Source: Muribaculaceae bacterium
GTDB lineage: Bacteria; Bacteroidota; Bacteroidia; Bacteroidales; Muribaculaceae
Reading direction: 5' to 3'
Length of the DNA stretch: 11,443 nucleotides
Assembly: GCA_016287065.1 (NCBI GenBank)
Contig: JAEEVB010000061.1
Coordinates: forward strand, 1 to 11,443
Below, one piece after another: positions 5,615-11,443 of the stretch (its first letter is position 1; every line of letters starts with the position of its first letter). The translations under genes and the position numbers were made by a program. The notes beneath the pieces were generated by a model, which saw nothing but the letters and a program-made list of their open reading frames with translations, made no database searches and was not told the DNA's origin.

Positions 5615-7450
5615 ATGGCAGAAAAAAGAGAAAAATTGTTCGATCAGTTTTCTCCAGTCTCTCCCGAAGAATGGAGAGCCAAAGCCGAGGTCGACCTCAA
5701 AGGTGCCGACTTCGACAAGAAAATGGTTTGGCGAACAAATGAAGGATTCAATGTCCAGCCTCTCTATCGTGGTGTAGACATTAAGGACTTCAAAACAATC
5801 GATTCACTCCCCAGTGAATATCCGTTTGTGCGCGGAACACGCACCAACAATGTGTGGCTCGTGCGTCAAGACATTAAGGTCAACGACCCCAAAGCCGCCA
5901 ACGCCAAAGCGCTCGACATCCTTAACAAGGGTGTTACCGCTTTAGGCTTCAAGCTCTGCAAAGATGCCGACATCGATCTCGACACGCTGCTCGATGGCAT
6001 CTACACCGATGTGGTTGAAATCAACTTCAGCATTTGCCCTTGCAGGGCTATCGATCTTGCCAAAGCGCTTGTCGACTATCTTGTCAAAAAAGGCACCGCC
6101 GACAAATTCGTTGGTTCTATCGACTTCAACCCCTTCCGCAAACAGCTCAAAGCTGGCAAGCATCTCTCTGAAGATATTGCCGACAAGGCTGCCGAACTTC
6201 TCAAGGTTGTTGAGCCCGTCAAGCACCTGCGCGTGCTTTCGGTCAACAGCGACATGCTCTGCAATGCTGGTGCCTTCATTTACCAGGAACTGGGCTACGC
6301 TCTGGCTTGGGGTAACGAATGGATGGCTCAACTCACCGACAAGGGCTTCACTGCCGACGAGATTGCTCACCGCATCAAGTTCAACATGGGTGTTTCAACC
6401 ATCTACTTCATGGAAATTGCCAAGTTCCGTGCAGCACGCATGCTCTGGGCTCAAATCGTGAAGCAGTATGGTCCCAAGTGCGACTGCGCTTGCAAGATGG
6501 TGGTAAACGCCTCCACCTCACGCTTCACGCAGACGCTCTTCGACTCGCACGTGAATCTCCTCCGCTCGCAGACCCAGGCCATGTCGGCTGCTCTGGCTTG
6601 CGTCGACGAGATCACCGTCACTCCCTTCGATGCTCCTTATAGTGAAGGTGATGACTTCAGCGAACGCATCGCACGCAACCAGCAGATTCTGCTCATGGAA
6701 GAGAGTCACCTCGACAAGGTGGTTGACCCCGCCGGCGGCTCTTACTATGTAGAGGAACTCACCATGTCGCTCGCCAAGGTTGCTTGGCAACTCTTCCTCG
6801 AGGTTGAGGACAAGGGCGGCTTTATGGCTATGGTCAAGAACAACGAGATTGCCGAGGCCGTTAACGCTAGCGCTGTTTCACGCTTCGACAAGGTGGCTAA
6901 GCGCAAAGAGCAGTTACTCGGTACCAATCAATTCCCCAACTTCACCGAACTCAGCGGCGACAAGCGCTCACTGGAGTGCAAGTGCTGCTGCAATGCTCCC
7001 GAAGAGGGCGTTGTTACCCTCAACGACAAGCGACTCGCTAGCGGTTTCGAAGAACTGCGTCAGGCTACCGAGCAGGCCGAGCACACCCCCGTGGTGTTCA
7101 TGCTTACCATCGGCAACCTTGCCATGCGTCTCGCTCGTGCTCAGTTCAGCGACAACTTCTTTGGTTGCGCTGGCTACAAGCTCATCGACAACAATGGCTT
7201 CGCAACTGTCGAAGAAGGCATGGAGGCCGCTATGGCTGCCAAGGCCGACATCGTCGTGCTCTGCTCAAGCGATGCCGAATATCCCGAGTTAATTCCTGGT
7301 GCCATCAAGGCACTCGACGGCCGTGCCGAGTTTGTACTCGCAGGTCCCGAGACCGATGAATTCAAGGAAATGGGTGTCACCAATTTCATCAACGTGCGCA
7401 CCAATGTGCTTTCTACATTAAAGGCTTTCAACGCTAAACTTTTAAAATAA
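5615..7450 (+). CDS. mutA: Methylmalonyl-CoA mutase small (beta) subunit
   Basis: Non-catalytic partner of MutB in the adenosylcobalamin-dependent mutase that interconverts succinyl-CoA and (R)-methylmalonyl-CoA. At 611 residues it is full length: a degenerate TIM-barrel mutase domain (about 35-445, with AYALAWGNEW, ISTIYFMEIAKFRAARMLWAQI-like and DPAGGSYYVEELT segments) and a C-terminal Rossmann-like cobalamin-type domain (about 475-611). In the latter, the DxHxxG cobalamin-ligand motif is replaced by IGNLAMRLARAQ, as expected for a subunit that does not bind B12. The N-terminus MAEKREKLFDQFSPVSPEEW resembles Bacteroidales MutA, supporting the ATG at 5615. An oddity is 14 cysteines, nine of them in three tight clusters (C141/C143; C289/C291/C293; C455/C457/C458/C459), the last in the interdomain linker. 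It is first of a two-gene operon, 9 nt before mutB. No epimerase or MeaB chaperone gene is in the window. Confidence 0.94.
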   Translation: MAEKREKLFDQFSPVSPEEWRAKAEVDLKGADFDKKMVWRTNEGFNVQPLYRGVDIKDFKTIDSLPSEYPFVRGTRTNNVWLVRQDIKVNDPKAANAKALDILNKGVTALGFKLCKDADIDLDTLLDGIYTDVVEINFSICPCRAIDLAKALVDYLVKKGTADKFVGSIDFNPFRKQLKAGKHLSEDIADKAAELLKVVEPVKHLRVLSVNSDMLCNAGAFIYQELGYALAWGNEWMAQLTDKGFTADEIAHRIKFNMGVSTIYFMEIAKFRAARMLWAQIVKQYGPKCDCACKMVVNASTSRFTQTLFDSHVNLLRSQTQAMSAALACVDEITVTPFDAPYSEGDDFSERIARNQQILLMEESHLDKVVDPAGGSYYVEELTMSLAKVAWQLFLEVEDKGGFMAMVKNNEIAEAVNASAVSRFDKVAKRKEQLLGTNQFPNFTELSGDKRSLECKCCCNAPEEGVVTLNDKRLASGFEELRQATEQAEHTPVVFMLTIGNLAMRLARAQFSDNFFGCAGYKLIDNNGFATVEEGMEAAMAAKADIVVLCSSDAEYPELIPGAIKALDGRAEFVLAGPETDEFKEMGVTNFINVRTNVLSTLKAFNAKLLK

Positions 7451-7459
7451 GATATCGAT

Positions 7460-9595
7460 ATGAGACCAAATTTTAAAAATATAGATATTGCAAACGAGGC
7501 TTTTAATGTTCAGCACAAGCCTCTTGAACTGGCCGAGCCTTGGAAGAATGCCGAGCTGCTCGACATCAAGCCAGTCTACACACGTGAAGATCTCGAGGGC
7601 ATCGAGCACCTCGACTTCGTCGCCGGTATTCCTCCCTTCCTGGGTGGTCCCTACAGCCTCATGTACCCCTTCCGTCCTTGGACGGTGCGTCAGTACGCAG
7701 GTTTCTCAACCGCAGCCGAGTCTAATGCATTCTATCGCCGTAACCTCGCTTCGGGCCAGAAAGGTCTTTCGGTAGCATTCGACCTCCCCACTCACCGTGG
7801 CTACAATGCCGACAACCAGCGCGTGGTTGGCGACGTGGGTAAAGCAGGTGTTTCTATCTGTTCAGTCGAAGACATGAAGGTGCTCTTCGATGGTATTCCT
7901 CTGAGCAAGATGTCGGTTTCTATGACCATGAACGGTGCCGTGCTTCCCATTATGGCATTCTACATCGTGGCAGGTCTGGAACAAGGCGCCAAACTCGAAG
8001 AAATGGCCGGTACCATCCAGAACGATATTCTCAAGGAGTTCATGGTGCGTAACACCTACATCTATCCTCCCAAATTCTCGATGCAGATCATTGCCAGCAT
8101 TTTCGAGTACACTTCTCAGAATATGCCCAAGTTCAACAGCATCTCCATCTCGGGTTACCACATGCAGGAAGCAGGTGCTACCGCCGACATCGAGTTGGCC
8201 TACACCCTCGCCGATGGTATGGACTACATCCGCACTGGTGTCAACGCCGGTTTGAGCGTCGATGCTTTTGCTCCTCGTCTGTCGTTCTTCTGGGGCATCT
8301 CCATGAACTTCTTCACCGAGATTGCCAAGATGCGTGCTGGCCGTCTGCTCTGGGCCAAGATTGTGAAGAGCTTCGGAGCCGAAAATCCCAAGTCAATGTC
8401 GCTGCGTACACACAGCCAGACTTCGGGTTGGTCACTCACCGAGCAAGATCCCTTCAACAACGTGGGCCGCACCTGTATCGAGGCTATGGCTGCAGCGCAG
8501 GGTCACACCCAGTCGCTGCACACCAATGCACTCGACGAGGCCATCGCACTGCCTACCGACTTCTCGGCACGCATTGCACGTAATACCCAGATCTACATCC
8601 AGCAGGAAACCTACATCACTAAGGTCATCGACCCATGGGCTGGTTCCTACTATGTAGAGAAACTCACCGACGAACTCGTGCACAAGGCATGGGCTCACAT
8701 CGAAGAAATCGAGAAACTCGGCGGTATGGCCAAGGCTATCGAGACTGGTGTGCCCAAGATGCGCATCGAGGAAGCTGCTGCACGCACACAGGCACGCATC
8801 GACAGCGGTCGCCAGACTATTCTTGGCGTGAACAAGTATCGTCTCGAGAAGGAAGATCCTATCGACATTCTCGAAATCGACAACACCGAGGTGCGCAAAG
8901 AGCAGATCGAAGGACTCGAGAAGCTTCGCGCTAACCGCGACGAGAACAAGGTGAAAGCCGATCTGGATGCCATCACGCACTGCGTGGAGACTGGCGAAGG
9001 CAACTTGCTTGCACTCGCTGTTGAGGCAGCCAAGGACCGCGCTTCACTGGGTGAGATTTCTGATGCCTGCGAGAAAATCGTGGGTCGTTATAAAGCTGTT
9101 GTTAAAACTATTAGTGGCGTGTATTCAGCTGAAGCTAAAAACGATTCCGACCTTGAGAAAGCTCGCGAACTCACTGCTAAGTTCGCCAAGAAAGAAGGTC
9201 GTCAGCCCCGTATCATGGTGGCTAAGATGGGTCAAGACGGTCACGACCGTGGTGCCAAGGTGGTTGCCACAGGTTATGCCGACTGTGGTTTCGACGTCGA
9301 CATGGGTCCCCTCTTCCAGACTCCTGAAGAGGCCGCTCGTGAAGCCGTTGAGAACGATGTGAACGTGATGGGTGTGAGCTCGCTCGCAGCCGGTCACAAG
9401 ACTCTCGTTCCTGCCGTTATCGAAGAGCTCAAGAAACTGGGCCGCGAAGACATCATCGTCATTGCTGGTGGTGTGATTCCCGCTCAGGACTACGACTTCC
9501 TCTACAAGGCTGGCGTAGCTGCCATCTTCGGTCCTGGCACCAATGTCATGAAATCGGCCATCGAAATCATGAACATCCTCCTCGACGAAGACTAA
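7460..9595 (+). CDS. mutB: Methylmalonyl-CoA mutase large (alpha) catalytic subunit
   Basis: Catalytic subunit that uses adenosylcobalamin radical chemistry to rearrange succinyl-CoA to methylmalonyl-CoA, on the succinate-to-propionate route of Bacteroidales. It is 711 residues, the usual length. The TIM-barrel substrate domain runs to about residue 540 and closely resembles the Propionibacterium enzyme: Y79 in VRQYAGFSTAAESN (Y89 there), R197 in FMVRNTYIYPP (R207) and H234 in ISGYHMQEAGATAD (H244). The C-terminal cobalamin domain (about 575-711) has the base-off/His-on signature DGHDRG with ligand H595, then SSLAAGH and the GG loop in VIAGGVIP. All active-site residues I could place are intact, so the enzyme should be functional given B12. 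The ATG at 7460 follows the mutA stop by 9 nt; the first 20 or so codons are conspicuously AT-rich, which favours unstructured initiation. A terminator follows the stop by 77 nt. Confidence 0.97.
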   Translation: MRPNFKNIDIANEAFNVQHKPLELAEPWKNAELLDIKPVYTREDLEGIEHLDFVAGIPPFLGGPYSLMYPFRPWTVRQYAGFSTAAESNAFYRRNLASGQKGLSVAFDLPTHRGYNADNQRVVGDVGKAGVSICSVEDMKVLFDGIPLSKMSVSMTMNGAVLPIMAFYIVAGLEQGAKLEEMAGTIQNDILKEFMVRNTYIYPPKFSMQIIASIFEYTSQNMPKFNSISISGYHMQEAGATADIELAYTLADGMDYIRTGVNAGLSVDAFAPRLSFFWGISMNFFTEIAKMRAGRLLWAKIVKSFGAENPKSMSLRTHSQTSGWSLTEQDPFNNVGRTCIEAMAAAQGHTQSLHTNALDEAIALPTDFSARIARNTQIYIQQETYITKVIDPWAGSYYVEKLTDELVHKAWAHIEEIEKLGGMAKAIETGVPKMRIEEAAARTQARIDSGRQTILGVNKYRLEKEDPIDILEIDNTEVRKEQIEGLEKLRANRDENKVKADLDAITHCVETGEGNLLALAVEAAKDRASLGEISDACEKIVGRYKAVVKTISGVYSAEAKNDSDLEKARELTAKFAKKEGRQPRIMVAKMGQDGHDRGAKVVATGYADCGFDVDMGPLFQTPEEAAREAVENDVNVMGVSSLAAGHKTLVPAVIEELKKLGREDIIVIAGGVIPAQDYDFLYKAGVAAIFGPGTNVMKSAIEIMNILLDED

Positions 9596-9672
9596 TGATT
9601 TAGTAGCGGGGCTACACACCGCCTAACACGTTTCGATCATCAGGCCCATCGTGGCCAATCCCTTATAAACGC

Positions 9673-9709
9673 TGAGGGGCTTCAATTCCATGAAGTCCCT
9701 TAACTTTTT
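9673..9709 (+). terminator. Intrinsic terminator of the mutAB operon
   Basis: Bases 9673-9684 (TGAGGGGCTTCA) pair with 9691-9702 (TGAAGTCCCTTA) over 12 bp including two G-U pairs, with a 6-nt loop (ATTCCA). Five T follow at 9705-9709. It lies 77 nt after the mutB stop, in the expected direction. A smaller GTAGC/GCTAC hairpin at 9603-9615 precedes it without a T-run. Confidence 0.78.
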
Positions 9710-9844
9710 CTACCACTACAATATATGAAGAATCTCACTATTTAATCCAATACACAATTTTGCAGTAAAACGCTTTTCATTCAAACCACAACATCTACAG
9801 ACCTAGCATCATCGCCAGCTCTCTTCCTTTCCTGACACTATATT

Positions 9845-9886
9845 CTAAACTCTAAACTCTAAACCCTAAACCCTAAACCCTAAACC
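9845..9886. repeat. Six-copy heptamer tandem repeat, CTAAACY (telomere-like)
   Basis: Six uninterrupted 7-bp units: two CTAAACT followed by four CTAAACC, 42 bp in all. The CCCTAAA unit is identical to the plant-type telomere repeat, but the flanking bacterial genes exclude a telomere. The ordered change from T-ending to C-ending units fits spread of one variant by slippage. No flanking genes, inverted repeats or target duplications suggest a mobile element. Confidence 0.92.
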
Positions 9887-9970
9887 TTGTATGCAATCAC
9901 CATTTCCATTACCTACCCCATCCCCTATCTTCGTCCATGCGTCCACTCGCACAAGCGTTCTTTGATAAGA

Positions 9971-10024
9971 TTTCCATCATTTCCCATTTTTCCCACAGTT
10001 CCCATCCGTTTCATCTTTCCCCAA
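9971..10024. repeat. Imperfect 9-bp pyrimidine-rich tandem repeat
   Basis: Read in 9-bp steps from 9971 the units are TTTCCATCA, TTTCCCATT, TTTCCCACA, GTTCCCATC, CGTTTCATC and TTTCCCCAA. TTCCCA recurs at 9981, 9990 and 9999, exactly 9 bp apart. The surrounding 9896-10024 is also rich in C and T on the plus strand. The outer units are degenerate, so the array is best defined over 9980-10006. Confidence 0.5.
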
Positions 10025-10049
10025 AAACCCGGCGACTCTCGATTTCAAG

Positions 10050-10086
10050 AAAAAAAAGCAGAATTGCGTGATTGCAATTCTGCTTT
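10050..10086 (-). terminator. Intrinsic terminator of dnaA
   Basis: Bases 10055-10067 (AAAGCAGAATTGC) are the perfect reverse complement of 10074-10086, a 13-bp stem with a 6-nt loop. The eight A at 10050-10057 become a U-run at the end of a transcript coming leftward from dnaA, whose stop is 66 nt away. On the plus strand there is no T-run beyond the stem's own TTT, so it works mainly for dnaA. Confidence 0.92.
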
Positions 10087-10152
10087 AGACTCTCAGTAGC
10101 CACACGGCCAAGTGTATCACGGGCACTCCCGTTCCACGACAACAAGTGCTCA

Positions 10153-11443
10153 TCACTGCTTGATGGCAGTTTCGATGGCGAGCACCTCTTCCTGGAACTT
10201 CTTCTCGACCGACATGCGCTGCTCAATTTGCTTGCATGCATGCAACACGGTGGCATGATTACGTGACAAGCGCAATCCGATGTTGGTCGACGACAACTGG
10301 GCCTCGTTCTTCGCGAAGTACATGAGCAGCTGCCGGGCATCAGAAATTTCCCGCTTGCGCGACTTGCCGTAGAGATCGGCTGTGTCGATGTTGTAGAACG
10401 AAGCCACTCGCTCGGCAATGAGTTCGAACGTGATTTGTGGCTTGTTGATGCGCACCGAATTGGCAATCACTGCCTTCGCCAAGTCAACGGTAATGTCCTG
10501 GTTGAGCATAGTGGCATGAGCCAGCAGTGAAACAATGATGCCCTCAAGGTCACGGATGCTCTCTGTCACGTTATGTGCAATGAAGTCGAGCACCTCATCA
10601 GCAATCATGAGGCCGTCTTGTGCGGCCTTCATGGTGAGGACATCGCGACGCAGCTCATAGTCGGGTTTAGCCAGTTCTACCGTCATGCCCCACTTGAATC
10701 TTGAAATGAGCCGCGGCACCATACCGTCGAGATCCGACGGGCGGCAATCGCTCGACATGATGAGCTGCTTGCCCTGGTTGTGCAGCTGATTGAAGATGTG
10801 GTAGAAAGTGTTTTGCGTGCCATGCTTTCCCGCCAGCTCCTGAATGTCGTCGATGATAAGCACATCGATGCTCTGGTAGAAGTTGATGAAATCGGGAATC
10901 TTGTTGGTGCGCACCGCAGTGGTGTACTGGTTCTCAAACAGGCGTGCAGTAACATAGAGCACGCGGGTGCGAGGATAGCACTCCTTGATTTTTATGCCAA
11001 TGGCCTGAATCAGGTGCGTCTTGCCCACGCCAGTAGAGCCGAACACAAACAGCGGATTAAACGTCTTGCATTTGGGATCGGTGGCTATTGCCTGACCAAT
11101 GCTTACCGCAAGCTTGTTGCTCATGCTGCCACAATAGTTCTCGAATGTGTAGCGCGGATTGAGCTGCGGATCAATGTCAGCCAGTTCGCCCGTATCGAAA
11201 GGATTTGAGGAGGTGGTTTGTTGCTGAGCGACTCGGTTGTTGATGGCTGTACTCGGAGCCTGGTCCTGAACAGTCACTCCCGACTCGTTGTCGTCCTTAA
11301 CCACATTATAATTATAAAATAGCTTCACGTTCATGCCAAACACACGCTTGAGCGTGGCCTTAAGCAGGTTGTAGAAGCGCTCCTCGATTTGCTCCACGAA
11401 GAACTCCGAAGGAACGTTCAGCGTGAGCTTGTCATCAACAAAG
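10153..11443 (-). CDS. dnaA: Chromosomal replication initiator DnaA, 5' end cut by window edge
   Basis: AAA+ ATPase that binds DnaA boxes at oriC and opens the origin. The frame runs off the right edge; the first visible residues (VDDKLTLNVPSEFFVEQIEERF) are mid domain I, so the GTG at 11397 is internal and perhaps 30-40 residues are missing. After a variable linker (domain II) comes the AAA+ domain with Walker A GSTGVGKTH (around 11014-11040), Walker B VLIIDDIQEL (10834-10863) and the arginine-finger region VPRLISRFKWG. Domain IV carries the DNA-binding signature RNHATVLHACKQI (10225-10263), with R-N-H where E. coli has R-D-H. The protein ends 20 residues after the last conserved helix, so the C-terminus is complete. 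It is transcribed toward mutB and ends in its own terminator. The promoter and the genes upstream of dnaA are outside the window. Confidence 0.96.
   Translation of the reverse strand, partial: FVDDKLTLNVPSEFFVEQIEERFYNLLKATLKRVFGMNVKLFYNYNVVKDDNESGVTVQDQAPSTAINNRVAQQQTTSSNPFDTGELADIDPQLNPRYTFENYCGSMSNKLAVSIGQAIATDPKCKTFNPLFVFGSTGVGKTHLIQAIGIKIKECYPRTRVLYVTARLFENQYTTAVRTNKIPDFINFYQSIDVLIIDDIQELAGKHGTQNTFYHIFNQLHNQGKQLIMSSDCRPSDLDGMVPRLISRFKWGMTVELAKPDYELRRDVLTMKAAQDGLMIADEVLDFIAHNVTESIRDLEGIIVSLLAHATMLNQDITVDLAKAVIANSVRINKPQITFELIAERVASFYNIDTADLYGKSRKREISDARQLLMYFAKNEAQLSSTNIGLRLSRNHATVLHACKQIEQRMSVEKKFQEEVLAIETAIKQ

Larger units (their letters stand above)
9596..10152. other. 557-nt gene-free spacer between convergent mutB and dnaA
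   Basis: No convincing gene is seen on either strand. The spacer holds the mutAB terminator (9673-9709), an AT-rich stretch (about 9700-9800) with a promoter-like CAATTTTG at 9755-9762, a six-copy 7-bp tandem repeat (9845-9886), a pyrimidine-rich block with an imperfect 9-bp repeat (9971-10024) and the dnaA terminator (10050-10086). From 10087 to 10152 I see nothing further. No DnaA-box cluster was found, so it does not look like oriC. It is unusually long for a spacer between convergent genes in this gene-dense window. Confidence 0.7.

Noticed and set aside
5585..5615. Direct repeat TTAAGTTA at 5585-5592 and 5608-5615 before mutA
   Set aside because: An 8-bp AT-rich repeat is expected by chance in such AT-rich sequence, and it is not symmetrical like a typical operator.
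9603..9615. GTAGC-GGG-GCTAC hairpin just after the mutB stop
   Set aside because: Five base pairs, no T-run, and a competing GCGG/CCGC pairing; the true terminator is at 9673-9709.
9845..9886. Eukaryotic (plant) telomere contamination
   Set aside because: The CCCTAAA units are embedded between intact bacterial operons and include variant CTAAACT units, so local slippage is simpler.
9887..10099. 70-codon plus-strand reading frame in the mutB-dnaA spacer
   Set aside because: It runs through the pyrimidine-rich repeat and into the dnaA terminator hairpin, gives a Pro/Phe/Ile/Ser-rich sequence with no recognisable fold, and has no good upstream signals.
9596..10152. Possible oriC in the spacer next to dnaA
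   Set aside because: It lies downstream of dnaA and shows no TTATCCACA box. The closest match, TTTCCCACA at 9989-9997, has two mismatches and belongs to the 9-bp repeat.

Overview
The window reads as ordinary chromosomal DNA from a member of the Bacteroidales (Bacteroidetes). Three things point there. The two main intergenic regions carry the phylum's promoter signature (TAnnTTTG at -7, one with a TTTG box 19 nt upstream). No start codon is preceded by a clear Shine-Dalgarno sequence, and the rplY start follows an A-rich stretch. The proteins (delta' C-terminus, AddB-type nuclease without a P-loop, L25/Ctc, the two-subunit methylmalonyl-CoA mutase, DnaA) all resemble Bacteroidales versions. 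GC content looks moderate, roughly half. Family is not resolved; Muribaculaceae or Prevotellaceae are plausible guesses only.

Layout. Positions 1-3560 hold a tight rightward pair: the 3' end of holB (delta' of the DNA polymerase III clamp loader, cut by the left edge) and, 6 nt later, a 1019-residue AddB-type recombination nuclease. Positions 3549-5492 form a self-contained translation operon: promoter, leader with two competing hairpins, rplY (L25/Ctc), pth (peptidyl-tRNA hydrolase), hslR (S4-domain protein), and a perfect 15-bp hairpin terminator overlapping the hslR stop codon. Positions 5539-9709 form a metabolic operon: promoter, AT-rich leader, mutA and mutB (the two subunits of adenosylcobalamin-dependent methylmalonyl-CoA mutase, 9 nt apart), and a terminator. 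A 557-nt spacer follows. It separates mutB from dnaA, which runs leftward, is cut by the right edge, and has its own strong terminator. The spacer has no credible gene but contains a telomere-like 7-bp tandem repeat and an imperfect 9-bp pyrimidine-rich repeat.

How the genes work together. HolB and AddB serve replication and double-strand-break processing. L25, Pth and the S4 protein serve the ribosome: 5S rRNA binding, recycling of peptidyl-tRNA, and probably rescue of stalled 50S subunits. MutA/MutB interconvert succinyl-CoA and methylmalonyl-CoA, the B12-dependent step that lets Bacteroidales make propionate from succinate. DnaA initiates chromosome replication.

I found no defence system, mobile element, CRISPR array, tRNA or rRNA. 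The signals most worth a second look are a terminator-shaped 13-bp perfect hairpin inside the pth coding sequence, mutually exclusive hairpins in the rplY leader, the repeats in the mutB-dnaA spacer, and cysteine clusters in MutA.
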